The notes: generated by a model from the letters alone, not told the origin. A stretch of DNA of 64,000 nt from Pelistega europaea (GCF_013133775.1 NZ_JABGBO010000002.1:1-64000); one strand, 5' to 3'; shown: positions 53,130 through 62,581, counted from the stretch's first letter. Numbers and translations: made by a program.

Positions 53130-54257
53130 TTATGGCTTAGTGACTTGATAACCAGAGGCAAGTTGTTGGTTTGCGAGTACTGTAGCCAAGTCAGCGACCG
53201 ATGCAGCATAGAAATAGCTTCGGTTATACTTGGTAATCGCAAAAAAGTTTTGTGTTGCCACACGATATTCATGATTTCCATACACATCGTCGCGCAAGTC
53301 AATCACATCAAGTCGTAGACCTTGTTGCCAGTTTGCATTTTTCACTGAGGTGGTCGCCCCCTTGGAATGTAATTGTGCCCAAGAACTATGTGCTTCCAAA
53401 TCACCATCCACCAGCTTAGCTGGATTGGCTGGCAACTTCACCGGGGCAAAAATTGGCATATTTCGTTGCCAACCATGTTTTGCAAGAAAGTTAGCTACAG
53501 AAAAAATTGCATCTTTGACACTATTATCTAATTCAATTCGACCATTATTATCTGCATCTACGGCATAATGCATGATACTAACAGGCATAAATTGCCCCAT
53601 ACCATAGGCACCAGCAAAAGAGCCCTCAGCATGGTATCCATCAAAATGTCCTGTATAGGTGAGAGCAATCAATGCAGCTAGTTGGTTACGAAAGATTTTC
53701 CCTTTATCAGGACGATTGGGATCGGGATAATAAAACCCAAGTGAATAAAGAGCATCACGGATATTGAATGTCCCCATTTGCTCACCATAAACTGTTTCTA
53801 CCCCAATAATTGCGGCAATAACCGCAGCAGGAACACCATATTGACGTTCAGCCTCAGCTAAATCTCCTCGATTATTGTTCCAAAAGGCTGTCCCTTTGCG
53901 GATACGGATAGGTTCTACAAAACGGCTGCGATAAGTCGCCCAATGACGCTTTACTTTAGCAGTTGTTTTGGGGCTCATAAGGCGTAGTACTCGGTCATTA
54001 ATCTTGGCACTATCTAACATCTTTTCAACAAAACTTGCAGGAATCTGATAGCGCTGAGATACCTCCGCAATAAACGTAGCTTTATCTGCACTTAAAGACG
54101 TATTCTCCGTTTGCCATCCTGCAGACACGGTAGTTGAGCTAACCGTGGTTGCTGATGTAGTGAAAGAAGGTGTTTGAGAAGAGGGGGAGTGGCTAGCACA
54201 GGCTGTTAAGGCAAGGCTACTTGCTAACCATAGCACACTGGTTTTGTATATTGACAT
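53130..54257 (-). CDS. mltB: Lytic murein transglycosylase B, lipoprotein
   Basis: A 375-residue outer-membrane lipoprotein cutting peptidoglycan glycan strands. The lipobox is SLALTACASH with Cys near residue 20. Catalytic Glu lies in IIGVETVYGEQMGTFNIRDA near residue 160; SFAGAYGMGQFMPVSIMHYA and NGRIELDNSVKDAIFSVANF are standard family motifs. A Thr/Ser-rich linker of about 30 residues follows the lipobox. The gene is divergent from the deacetylase gene. Confidence 0.93.
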   Translation of the reverse strand: MSIYKTSVLWLASSLALTACASHSPSSQTPSFTTSATTVSSTTVSAGWQTENTSLSADKATFIAEVSQRYQIPASFVEKMLDSAKINDRVLRLMSPKTTAKVKRHWATYRSRFVEPIRIRKGTAFWNNNRGDLAEAERQYGVPAAVIAAIIGVETVYGEQMGTFNIRDALYSLGFYYPDPNRPDKGKIFRNQLAALIALTYTGHFDGYHAEGSFAGAYGMGQFMPVSIMHYAVDADNNGRIELDNSVKDAIFSVANFLAKHGWQRNMPIFAPVKLPANPAKLVDGDLEAHSSWAQLHSKGATTSVKNANWQQGLRLDVIDLRDDVYGNHEYRVATQNFFAITKYNRSYFYAASVADLATVLANQQLASGYQVTKP

Positions 54258-54396
54258 AAGAGTTGGATGTAAAATGCTTAAGATAAAGTTGGTATCAGTT
54301 TAACAGGATTACCAATATCAGTGGAAACACTTAAGGACAAAAAAGATAAATTTGGTTAAACTTAACGTTAAGGTAAAGCTAAAACAGGAGATACTC

Positions 54397-55323
54397 GTGG
54401 ATACGCTATTCATTACGCACCCTACGTGCCGCTTGCACATGATGCACCGTTGGCATCCAGAGTCTCCAAAGCGTATTGATACGATTAATGATAGGCTGTT
54501 GGCAAGTGGTTTAAGCTCTTACTTAACTCATATGGATGCTCCCAAGGCTTCTGTGGTGGATTTATCACGAGTACACCATGTGTCCTATATTGATTTTATC
54601 CGTGAAAACACCCCTGAAGAAGGCTATTTTAATATTGATACCGAGGAGACTTGCCTTAATCCGCATACCTATACAGCTGCTTTACATGCGGCAGGGTCTG
54701 GGATTTTGGCGGTAGATCAGTTGATGTCCAAGCAATCCAAAAATGCCTTTTGTTGTGTGCGTCCCCCAGGGCATCACGCTGAGCCTAATCGTAGCACAGG
54801 ATTTTGTTTCTTCAACAATGCTGCTGTTGCTGCGGCCTATGCCATCGAAAAATATGGTTTGCGTCGCATTGCTATTATTGATTTTGATGTCCATCATGGT
54901 AATGGCACAGAGCGTATTTTTGAAAATCATCCTTATGTACGCATGTATAGTTTTTTCCAGCACCCTTTATTCCCTCATTCAGGGACTGAAAATGTTGCGC
55001 CCAATATGATTAATGCGCCATTGCCTGCTTACTCGGGTTTTGCAGAGGTTGAAAAGGTAGTCAATGAGCAGTGGTTACCCAATATGCGAGAGTATCAACC
55101 TGAAATGGTGATTATCTGTGCGGGTTTTGATGCTCATCGTGAAGATGAAATGGGGCAAATGACTCTTGTTGAAAAAGACTTTGTCTGGCTAACAGAACAA
55201 TTAATGGCTGTAGCCGACGAGTATTGTGAAGGGCGTGTGATTAGTTTTTTAGAGGGAGGATATGACTTATCCTCACTAGGCAGAAGTGCAGTAGAACATA
55301 TTAAAACCCTAGCGGGACTGTGA
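54397..55323 (+). CDS. Histone-deacetylase-family amidohydrolase
   Basis: A 308-residue zinc deacetylase of the arginase/HDAC fold (acetoin-utilisation and acetylpolyamine amidohydrolase group). Motifs: RPPGHHAEPNRSTGFCFFNN with the His-His pair near residue 130, IIDFDVHHGNGTERIF with zinc ligands near 168, SGFDAHREDEMG-like CAGFDAHREDEMGQM, and FLEGGYDLSSLG. The GTG start at 54397 is chosen because AGGAGA lies five bases before it; the TTG at 54352 has none. It lies 93 bases before etfB, its usual neighbour in Burkholderiales. Confidence 0.92.
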   Translation: MDTLFITHPTCRLHMMHRWHPESPKRIDTINDRLLASGLSSYLTHMDAPKASVVDLSRVHHVSYIDFIRENTPEEGYFNIDTEETCLNPHTYTAALHAAGSGILAVDQLMSKQSKNAFCCVRPPGHHAEPNRSTGFCFFNNAAVAAAYAIEKYGLRRIAIIDFDVHHGNGTERIFENHPYVRMYSFFQHPLFPHSGTENVAPNMINAPLPAYSGFAEVEKVVNEQWLPNMREYQPEMVIICAGFDAHREDEMGQMTLVEKDFVWLTEQLMAVADEYCEGRVISFLEGGYDLSSLGRSAVEHIKTLAGL

Positions 55324-55416
55324 CTTTTCCTCTTTAATGCAAGGCTTTTACCCTTTTTGTATGTGGGCAGTGTTATTATAGAGCATTGACTTTAATTTTA
55401 TCCTAGGAGATAGTGG

Positions 55417-56166
55417 ATGAAGGTATTGGTACCTGTAAAACGTGTGGTTGACTATAACGTCAAGGTACGTGTGAAATCTGACAATACAGATGTAGATATT
55501 GCCAATGTTAAGATGGCGATGAATCCTTTTGATGAGATTGCAGTCGAAGAGGCAACTCGTCTCAAAGAGAAGGGGGTAGCTACTGAGTTAGTTGCTGTAT
55601 CATGCGGGGTAACTCAATGTCAGGAGCAAATCCGCTCTGCGATGGCTATTGGTGCTGATCGTGGCGTATTAGTTGAGACAGACGCTCAATTACAGCCTCT
55701 TGCGGTTGCTAAATTACTTAAAGCAGTTATTGACAAAGAGCAACCACAACTGGTCATTCTTGGTAAACAAGCTATTGATGATGATGCTAACCAGACAGGT
55801 CAGATGTTGGCAGCCTTACTAGGTTGGCCTCAAGCAACATTTGCTAGCAAAGTTGATGTTGAGGGTGATAGTGTCAAGGTGACTCGTGAGATTGATGGTG
55901 GCCTAGAAATATTAAGTCTTAAATTGCCTGCGATTATTACCACAGATTTACGTCTTAATGAGCCTCGTTATGCCACTTTACCTAAGATTATGCAGGCCAA
56001 GAAAAAACCTATTGATACCTTTAAGCCAGAAGACCTCGGTGTCGATGTGACACCACGCTTAAGCGTACTCAAAGTGAGCGAGCCACCTGCACGTAAAGCT
56101 GGTATTAAAGTACCTGATGTGGCAACACTTGTAGACAAACTTAAAAATGAAGCAAAGGTGATTTAA
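55417..56166 (+). CDS. etfB: Electron transfer flavoprotein, beta subunit
   Basis: A 249-residue ETF subunit that binds AMP and docks acyl-CoA dehydrogenases. [20 protein letters not shown] at the start, [20 protein letters not shown] and [20 protein letters not shown] are complete family stretches. [20 protein letters not shown] is the partner-recognition loop. TAGGAG precedes the ATG. etfA follows after one base. It would accept electrons from the acyl-CoA dehydrogenase at 36909-38690. Confidence 0.97.
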   Translation: MKVLVPVKRVVDYNVKVRVKSDNTDVDIANVKMAMNPFDEIAVEEATRLKEKGVATELVAVSCGVTQCQEQIRSAMAIGADRGVLVETDAQLQPLAVAKLLKAVIDKEQPQLVILGKQAIDDDANQTGQMLAALLGWPQATFASKVDVEGDSVKVTREIDGGLEILSLKLPAIITTDLRLNEPRYATLPKIMQAKKKPIDTFKPEDLGVDVTPRLSVLKVSEPPARKAGIKVPDVATLVDKLKNEAKVI

Positions 56167-56167
56167 G

Positions 56168-57097
56168 ATGACAGTATTAGTAATTGCAGAACATGATAAT
56201 GGCACTCTTAAAGGTGCTACACTCAATACCGTTGCCGCAGCTGCAAAACTTAGTGATGATATTCATGTGCTGGTAGCTGGCAAAGATGTCGGTGCGGTTG
56301 CTAGTGCAGCGGCTAGTATTGCTGGTGTATCCAAAGTATTGGTGGCTGATGCTGATCCTTTAGCACATGATTTGGCAGAAAATCTTGCTGCACAAGTACT
56401 AGCAGTAGCAAATGGCTATTCACATATCTTATTTGCAGCTACTGCATCTGGCAAAAATACTGCCCCACGTGTGGCAGCCAAGCTAGATGTAGCACAGATT
56501 TCAGAGATTACAGCGGTCATTGACGCAGATACATTTGAGCGTCCAATCTACGCAGGTAATGCTATCGCAACGGTTAAGAGTGCTGATGCACAAAAAGTTA
56601 TCACTGTACGTACGACAGCATTTGATGCGGTAGCTGTTTCAGGTGGTAGCGCGAGTGTTGAGTCTATTGCTGCTGTTGCCGATAGTGGATTAAGTGCTTT
56701 TGTGGGTCGTGAAGTTGTGAAGAGTGCTCGTCCAGAGCTAACAGCTGCTTCTGTTATCGTATCAGGTGGCCGTGGTCTAGGTAGTGCAGAGAACTTCAAG
56801 ATTCTTGATGCATTGGCGGATAAATTAGGGGCTGCTGTAGGTGCTTCTCGTGCTGCGGTAGATGCTGGTTATGCTCCCAATGACCTGCAAGTGGGGCAAA
56901 CAGGTAAGATTGTGGCTCCACAGCTTTACATCGCCGTGGGTATTTCAGGTGCCATCCAACATTTGGCAGGTATGAAAGACTCTAAAGTCATTGTAGCGAT
57001 TAACAAAGACCCAGAAGCGCCTATCTTTAGTGTAGCTGATTATGGTCTAGTAGCAGATTTGTTCGAGGCTGTTCCTGAGCTAGAAAAAGCACTTTAA
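56168..57097 (+). CDS. etfA: Electron transfer flavoprotein, alpha subunit
   Basis: A 309-residue FAD-binding ETF subunit. The C-terminal FAD domain reads [20 protein letters not shown], then [40 protein letters not shown] and [20 protein letters not shown], all standard. It passes electrons to ETF-quinone oxidoreductase. The N-terminal half starts [20 protein letters not shown]. It is followed by a double hairpin with a strong terminator, so the operon ends here. Confidence 0.97.
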   Translation: MTVLVIAEHDNGTLKGATLNTVAAAAKLSDDIHVLVAGKDVGAVASAAASIAGVSKVLVADADPLAHDLAENLAAQVLAVANGYSHILFAATASGKNTAPRVAAKLDVAQISEITAVIDADTFERPIYAGNAIATVKSADAQKVITVRTTAFDAVAVSGGSASVESIAAVADSGLSAFVGREVVKSARPELTAASVIVSGGRGLGSAENFKILDALADKLGAAVGASRAAVDAGYAPNDLQVGQTGKIVAPQLYIAVGISGAIQHLAGMKDSKVIVAINKDPEAPIFSVADYGLVADLFEAVPELEKAL

Positions 57098-57120
57098 TTA
57101 AAGAGTTCTTAGCTCTTTTT

Positions 57121-57186
57121 AGGAGAACTTCTTACTTTCAGTGTAGTTCTCCTGATATAAAAAGCCAGCGTCAAGCTGGCTTTTTT
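57121..57186 (+). terminator. Double hairpin terminator after etfBA
   Basis: AGGAGAAC (57121-57128) pairs with GTTCTCCT (57146-57153). Then GCCAGC-GTCAA-GCTGGC (57164-57180) is followed by TTTTTT and preceded by AAAA, so it can work in both directions for the convergent membrane-protein gene. Confidence 0.9.
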
Positions 57187-57210
57187 AGTAATTTACTAGT
57201 GTATATGTGT

Positions 57211-57981
57211 CTATATAGATTGGTTTTCTCCATAAAGGATTTCCATATAGGAACAGAATAAACTCATATAAAATGCTACCATCAAGATATTGATTCCGAA
57301 TAGTAAGACTACCAAAACTAAATAGGGCATAATCCATGACAGCATGGAAGTTATTAGAACTCCTAACACAGCAATAACCCCAAAGAAAATAACCATAAGA
57401 CTGATGGGTAGGGCATTCGACATGCTAATTTTAAAAGACTGCATAAATGCTTGTACTACTCTCATATCTTCCCAGCATATCAGTGGGTAAATCCAGAAAG
57501 TAAGGATATAGAAAACCAACATTACTACAATGCTTGTTGCCATAGTGGAGGGGGTAAAAGTCTGCTCTAGCATGGTTTGCATCTGTGCAGAACTCAAATC
57601 CATAAAGGCCTCCATAGAAATCGGCATACTAGGCAAGGTGAAATTCAATAAGACAAAGGTAATCAGTGTTAAGAGTAAGGAGGCCAGTATAAGGCGACTC
57701 CATATGCGAGAGCCGCGTAGTTTTTGAGCTAAATCATCTGATTTAAAATAACCTCGCAAACGTGTGCCAAAAGCAGCATTAAAAAGTAGCATTTGGATGA
57801 GAGGCATCCCCAATAAGCTACATAGCAAGCCTATGAGCGGTAGATAACTCAGCATCATTACCGCAGAAAAAGCACACATAAATAGCAATGTCATACGGAC
57901 AAATTGCTTGGTGTAAAGCCGCCATCCTTGCTTTATCCAACGAAAGGCAGCACTAGGACCATAAGATGAAATAGTAGTCAT
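57211..57981 (-). CDS. BPSS1780-family membrane protein
   Basis: A 256-residue protein with six hydrophobic segments. The start AAFRWIKQGWRLYTKQFVRM and the pattern FKISMSNALPISLMVIFFG match the BPSS1780 family, named from Burkholderia and common in Burkholderiales. Function is unknown. The stop of thrB is two bases before its start, so both are in one operon with thrB first, the usual association. The segment after etfA shares a bidirectional terminator. Confidence 0.8.
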   Translation of the reverse strand: MTTISSYGPSAAFRWIKQGWRLYTKQFVRMTLLFMCAFSAVMMLSYLPLIGLLCSLLGMPLIQMLLFNAAFGTRLRGYFKSDDLAQKLRGSRIWSRLILASLLLTLITFVLLNFTLPSMPISMEAFMDLSSAQMQTMLEQTFTPSTMATSIVVMLVFYILTFWIYPLICWEDMRVVQAFMQSFKISMSNALPISLMVIFFGVIAVLGVLITSMLSWIMPYLVLVVLLFGINILMVAFYMSLFCSYMEILYGENQSI

Positions 57982-57983
57982 AA

Positions 57984-58961
57984 TTAGACGGGTAACTCGG
58001 GGATATAACCTTTAAAACGCTGTCTTAACACCCGTTCAAAATGTGTCGGGTCGTGGGGCTTCAATGTCTCTGCAGCACGAGGTAGATAGAAATCATATAA
58101 ACGAGAAGTCCAAAAACGTAGTGCTGCAGCACGCAATGCTTGTGGCCAAACTGCTTGCTCAGCTTCAGTGAAAGGGCGAATCTTGTGATAAGTCTGTAAC
58201 CATGCTTTGACATTAGGACGAATAAATTCACCAGTATCACGCTGAATACACCAGTCGTTCACGGCAACCGCCACATCAAAAATCCATTTATCCACGCCAG
58301 CAAAGTAAAAGTCAATAACCCCGCCCATAGATGGGTTTGCATAAGTTCCAGCAAATAACACATTGTCACGGAATAAATCGCAATGACACGCCCCTTGGGG
58401 AAGTGATTTCCATGCCTCGGAGTTTTGCAGACTTATCTGTTCTTCTAAAGCCTCTTGATAAAAGGTATTAAGCTCTTCACTCAAGAATGGTTTAATCTTA
58501 GGATAATTCGCTTGCCACCAAGATAAACCACGCAAATTAGGTTGATAAATAGGGTAGTCTTGGGTCGCTAGGTGTATCTGGGCCTGAATTTCTGCGGCGA
58601 GGATGCAATGTGCTTTGCTTGGCGTGGCTTCATACCCACCGTTAAGACGAGTTGCAATGACTGCTGGTTTGCCTAACAACTTACCAATTAATTCACCATC
58701 TTTGCGTGTTTGTGGCATGGGAACCTTAATGCCCTTGCTAGCAAGGTGGTGCATCATATTGATGTAAAAGGGTAGTTGTTCAAAAGTTAATACTTCAAAG
58801 ATAGTGAGGACAAACTCCCCTTGAGTTGTTGTTAGAAAGAAATTGGTGTTTTCAATACCTGCCGTAATACCTTGCAGAGAAACCAATTCACCTAGATTGT
58901 ATTCAAGTAAAAAAGCCTGCGCTTGTTCATTTGTAAGGGGAGTAAAAACAGCCATTGTCAT
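57984..58961 (-). CDS. thrB: Homoserine kinase, type II
   Basis: A 325-residue kinase of the choline-kinase fold (ThrB type of pseudomonads and betaproteobacteria) making O-phosphohomoserine for threonine. MAVFTPLTNEQAQAFLLEYN at the start, GITAGIENTNFFLTTTQGEF for ATP binding, CHCDLFRDNVLF (HxDxxxxN catalytic loop) near residue 195 and GVIDFYFAGVDKW (DFG-like Asp) are clear. Length is normal. The start may be ATG 58961 or 58955. No strong ribosome-binding site is seen. Confidence 0.94.
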   Translation of the reverse strand: MTMAVFTPLTNEQAQAFLLEYNLGELVSLQGITAGIENTNFFLTTTQGEFVLTIFEVLTFEQLPFYINMMHHLASKGIKVPMPQTRKDGELIGKLLGKPAVIATRLNGGYEATPSKAHCILAAEIQAQIHLATQDYPIYQPNLRGLSWWQANYPKIKPFLSEELNTFYQEALEEQISLQNSEAWKSLPQGACHCDLFRDNVLFAGTYANPSMGGVIDFYFAGVDKWIFDVAVAVNDWCIQRDTGEFIRPNVKAWLQTYHKIRPFTEAEQAVWPQALRAAALRFWTSRLYDFYLPRAAETLKPHDPTHFERVLRQRFKGYIPELPV

Positions 58962-59132
58962 TGATAAAAATAAAGAATAACCGCTATTTTAGCAAAGAAG
59001 CCCAATAAACTAACATAAAATTCGAAAATTCATTAAACTAGAGTCTGTTTATAGCTTACTGTTAATAGCTTATTTATCATATTACTCCCAAATAGCTGTA
59101 AACCATCTTCTGTAAAAAAAATTTCTAAATCA

Positions 59133-60920
59133 ATGCTCAATTTGTTTAGACACTGTTTTCAACAACTTCGCACCTATTTGACTGCACGCTCCAAGAGACT
59201 GTTTTCTCAAACGGCGATTTTAATATGGGCAGCAATTTTAGGTTTTACAGGAGCATTGACAACCATTAGTTTTCACGAACTCATCAAACTCATCCAAACC
59301 ATACATAGTGGGCACTCTGGTGATGTGGTTGATATTGCACGCTCATGGAGCGTTGCTGAAAAGCTGATTATTCCGACTTTGAGCGGTGTTATTGCTGGTT
59401 TTTGTCTTTACCTTGCTAGTCGCATCAAGGTTGATGCTAACTCTGACTATATGGAAGCAGTGGCTATTGGTAATGGACGGCTTTCTCTGCGGCAGGGTTT
59501 ACTACGCATTGTTTCGGCTTTATGTGTATCTGCAACAGGGTGGTCTCTTGGGCGTGAGGGGCCGATTATTCACTGGGCGGCGATGAGTGGTTCGGTGGTA
59601 GGGCGTTTTTTTAGGTTAGAGCCACGACATATGCGATTATTGGTGGCTTGTGGTGCAGCAGCAGGGGTTTCGGCAGCCTATTTTGCCCCAATAGCCGGTG
59701 CACTCTTTGTAGCAGAAATTGTGTTAGGAAGTATGGCTACTCAGGTTTTAGTACCGTTATTAACGTCTTCCGCAATATCATACATTACCATACAGAGCCT
59801 AGGCTATCGGTCCTGGCTGTATGAAATCCCTTCTATTGATATTGTAGGGCATAAATATATTGTGCTGTCGTTGGTAGTTGGGGCAGTATCTGGTATAGCA
59901 GCCCCGTTATTTTTACGCTATTTGGATAAGATGAAGCAGTTGTTCTCTGCGTTAAAACTCCCCGAGCCTATCAGCCTCGCATTGGGTGGTTTTTTATTAG
60001 GTTGTCTGTTTCTAGTAAATCCTTGGGTTGCTGGTAAAGGGGACACGTTGATTCATTCCTATATTGTGCAAACCTGGTCACTATCAGGAGTGTTTATTAT
60101 CTTAAGTCTTAACATTCTCTCAACGGGGTTTAGTGTAGGTTCGGGAGCTGTGGGTGGTGTAATTACTCCAGTCATGCTAGTGGGGGCTAGTGTGGCACTA
60201 TTAATTGTAAAAACAGTGGGGCTTTGGTCTCCAGAAGCGGAAATTTACACGCACTTGTTTATTCTTGTGGGTATGGGGGCTTTTTTAGGAGCGGCAACAA
60301 GTGCTCCAATACTCGCCGTAGTATTGATTGTGGAAATGAGCCATAGCTTTAATGTGATTGCACCGCTTATTCTTGCTACAGTATTGTCTTATTATATTTC
60401 CCGCAAAGTAACAAATAAAGCGATGTTTGCAGTGGTTGAGCATAGGGATAAAAGTGATGAAGTACGTGTTGCTTTAAGTAAATTAAAAATCAAAAGCCTT
60501 ATTAACCCGGCAACGACCGTACTTACCCCACAACATACGATGAATGATGTTGTCAATATGTTTGCAGAACATAGTGCTCGTTATATCTATATAGTAAATG
60601 ATCAACAGGAATTTCTTGGTGTGATTTCTGTGCAAGATATGACTCGAGCCCTCGTGTCACAAAAAGATTTACAACAGCCTATCCCCCCTGATTTACTTGA
60701 ACGTACATATATTGAACCTCTAAACATTGCGATGAGTTTGGATCAGGCACAAGATCGTTTTGTAAACTTTACGGGAGAGCGTTTACCCATGGTAGATTTG
60801 CAAAATCCGCCTCATCTTGTGGGGGTCGTCTATAAATCTGATGTGTTGCGTAAATTTAGTGAGCTTAAACGTATAATGGATGAAAGTAGCCAAGCTGCAG
60901 CGGATATCCGGTTATCATAG
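59133..60920 (+). CDS. CLC-family chloride channel/antiporter with CBS domains
   Basis: A 595-residue membrane protein. The CLC core has the gating-glutamate motif SLGREGPIIHWAAMSGSVVG near residue 137, CGAAAGVSAAYFAPIAGALF near 177, and GSGAVGGVITPVMLVGASVA near 335. Two CBS motifs follow from about residue 455 (MNDVVNMFAEHSARYIYIVN, FLGVISVQDMTRAL). Whether channel or H+/Cl- antiporter is not decided. The last 13 codons with the stop form the first copy of a 39-bp tandem repeat. Confidence 0.92.
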   Translation: MLNLFRHCFQQLRTYLTARSKRLFSQTAILIWAAILGFTGALTTISFHELIKLIQTIHSGHSGDVVDIARSWSVAEKLIIPTLSGVIAGFCLYLASRIKVDANSDYMEAVAIGNGRLSLRQGLLRIVSALCVSATGWSLGREGPIIHWAAMSGSVVGRFFRLEPRHMRLLVACGAAAGVSAAYFAPIAGALFVAEIVLGSMATQVLVPLLTSSAISYITIQSLGYRSWLYEIPSIDIVGHKYIVLSLVVGAVSGIAAPLFLRYLDKMKQLFSALKLPEPISLALGGFLLGCLFLVNPWVAGKGDTLIHSYIVQTWSLSGVFIILSLNILSTGFSVGSGAVGGVITPVMLVGASVALLIVKTVGLWSPEAEIYTHLFILVGMGAFLGAATSAPILAVVLIVEMSHSFNVIAPLILATVLSYYISRKVTNKAMFAVVEHRDKSDEVRVALSKLKIKSLINPATTVLTPQHTMNDVVNMFAEHSARYIYIVNDQQEFLGVISVQDMTRALVSQKDLQQPIPPDLLERTYIEPLNIAMSLDQAQDRFVNFTGERLPMVDLQNPPHLVGVVYKSDVLRKFSELKRIMDESSQAAADIRLS

Positions 60921-61013
60921 CGAACCTATTTTTATGCAGCAGGTATCTGGGTATCATAGCAAACTTATTTTTATGCAGCAGGTATCTGAGTATCATAGCA
61001 AACCTATTTTTAA
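60897..61013. repeat. 39-bp tandem repeat starting inside the clc gene end (three copies)
   Basis: Copies at 60897-60935, 60936-60974 and 60975-61013 share GCAGCxGxTATCxxGxTATC, ATAGCxAACxTATTTTTAx. Copy 1 encodes the final residues ADIRLS and the TAG; copies 2 and 3 keep the same ATCATAG. The unit is exactly 13 codons. Confidence 0.9.
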
Positions 61014-61150
61014 TATGTTTTTGTTTACAACGTTTACCCGCTTGAAAAGTCAAAGCGGTGGATATTTAAAAATAGCTGTTGTACTATTCACGCAGTAAAT
61101 ACTTGTCGCTTGTTATAAGTTTTTTTCATTATTTATTGATCACTTGCAGA

Positions 61151-62158
61151 ATGTCTCTTACTGGTATTTATCAATCTCCTTTACAGCCTTGGCGTTTATC
61201 AGTGGCTCCTATGCTGGATGTTACGGATAGACATTGTCGATATTTTCACCGTTTATTAGCTCCTCATGCTTTGCTATATACTGAGATGGTAACGACAGGT
61301 GCATTAATTTATGGTGATGTGCCTCGTCATTTACAGTTTAACGAAGAGGAGCATCCAGTAGCGTTACAGCTTGGTGGGAGCGAGCCTGCTGCACTCGTGC
61401 ATTGTGCCAAACTAGGGGAAGAGTGGGGCTATGATGAAATTAATCTCAACTGTGGTTGCCCCTCAGAACGAGTACAAAAAGGAGCTTTTGGGGCTTGTCT
61501 GATGGCAGAAGCTCAATTAGTTGCTGATTGTATTAAAGCCATGCAAGATGTGGTAGATATACCTGTGACGGTGAAGCATCGCTTAGGATTAGACTATGAT
61601 GAGTCTTATACCTTTGTACAGGATTTTGTGGCTAAAATTTATGAGACAGGATGTCGTGTATTTATCTCACATGCACGAAATGCTGTTCTTAAAGGATTAT
61701 CCCCTAAAGATAATCGTGAGATTCCACCGTTACGTTACGATGTAGTTAAACAGCTTAAAGCTGATTTTCCCGATGCATTGTTTGTTCTTAATGGGGGGAT
61801 TAACCAGTTGACACAGTCACAGTGCTTACTTGATGAATTCGACGGCATTATGATTGGACGAGCTGCGTGGCATGAACCTTATGTTCTGAGGGATATTAGT
61901 CAAACCATCTGGTCAGATAGGTTAGAGGCGGATGATACTACCATTTGCTCAAAGATGACCCAGTATGCTGAACAAGCCTTGAGTCAAGGAGCTCCGCTAC
62001 GTGCCGTGATAAAGCCTATGCTTGGATTAATGAATGGTCAAAAAGGGGCTAAACATTTTCGACGACTGCTTTCTGATGTTAAGCGTCTAAATGCGGGGGA
62101 CATTACCCTCATTGAGGAGGCTTTTAATCTTATGCAGCATCTTGCATCAGCCAGTTAA
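61151..62158 (+). CDS. dusA: tRNA-dihydrouridine synthase A
   Basis: A 335-residue FMN enzyme reducing U20/U20a in tRNA. It starts LSVAPMLDVTDRHCRYFHRL, then LYTEMVTTGALIYGD, NLNCGCPSERVQKGAFGACL with the catalytic Cys in GCPS, TVKHRLGLD and LNGGINQLTQ for FMN phosphate. MLDWTD is usual; here Trp is replaced by Val. ATG 61151 gives the family length. A longer frame to 61079 adds 24 hydrophobic residues not found in the family. The end lies in a tandem repeat. Confidence 0.94.
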   Translation: MSLTGIYQSPLQPWRLSVAPMLDVTDRHCRYFHRLLAPHALLYTEMVTTGALIYGDVPRHLQFNEEEHPVALQLGGSEPAALVHCAKLGEEWGYDEINLNCGCPSERVQKGAFGACLMAEAQLVADCIKAMQDVVDIPVTVKHRLGLDYDESYTFVQDFVAKIYETGCRVFISHARNAVLKGLSPKDNREIPPLRYDVVKQLKADFPDALFVLNGGINQLTQSQCLLDEFDGIMIGRAAWHEPYVLRDISQTIWSDRLEADDTTICSKMTQYAEQALSQGAPLRAVIKPMLGLMNGQKGAKHFRRLLSDVKRLNAGDITLIEEAFNLMQHLASAS

Positions 62159-62250
62159 TGGTGTTTTTCTTTTTGCAGGATAGGTTGAAGGATGCTTGTG
62201 CATCAGCCAGTTGATGGTTTTTTCTTTTTGCAGGATGAGTTGAAGTGTTC
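62141..62250. repeat. 56-bp tandem repeat starting inside the dusA gene end (two copies)
   Basis: GCATCAGCCAGTTAATGG at 62144 and GCATCAGCCAGTTGATGG at 62200, each followed by a T-rich stretch and TTTTTGCAGGAT, then GTTGAAG. Copy 1 contains the final codons ASAS and the stop TAA; in copy 2 the same place reads TGA. Confidence 0.88.
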
Positions 62251-62477
62251 TTTTTTAGCCAATACACCATAAAATTTTAAGGTTATTTTGCTGGTTTTTG
62301 GTGCATGGATAAGTCAGTTTTAAGGCAAAGAAAAAATGAACTTAATATGAAAATTCATCTTAATTTCTGCCAAAATCAATGAAAACTATCCAAAACTATA
62401 GAATATATTCAATGAAAAAAGGGGCTTTTATGGCCAAAAAAGTCGATATAGCAAAATTGTAAAAATACGTTTTTGGG

Positions 62478-62506
62478 TTGTACTTCCCTCCATTTTTTAC
62501 TATACT
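62478..62506 (+). promoter_or_regulatory. Promoter of nrdA
   Basis: TTGTAC (62478-62483) and TATACT (62501-62506) with a 17-base spacer. The start near 62514 gives a leader of about 120 bases carrying NrdR-like boxes. Confidence 0.65.
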
Positions 62507-62532
62507 TTGAACTTCAGCAGTAAACTACGTAT

Positions 62533-62581
62533 GCACAATATATTGTGCTTTTAATACCAAGAATAACACTACATATAGGTT
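62533..62581. promoter_or_regulatory. Pair of NrdR boxes upstream of nrdA
   Basis: Box 1, GCACAATATATTGTGC (62533-62548), is a perfect palindrome with the CWATATATWG core. Box 2, ACACTACATATAGGTT (62566-62581), has the core CTACATATAG with the core starts 33 bases apart. A third CTATATTTAG lies at 62593-62602. Paired boxes about three helical turns apart are the mark of NrdR repression of ribonucleotide reductase genes. Confidence 0.75.

Noticed and set aside
58982-59132. Additional gene between thrB and clc
   Set aside because: The gap is AT-rich with stops in all frames; only the divergent promoters are expected there.
62412-62462. 16-codon frame upstream of nrdA (ending MAKKVDIAKL)
   Set aside because: It is too short to support as a gene and is outside the mapped promoter leader; it could be a remnant but nothing confirms it.
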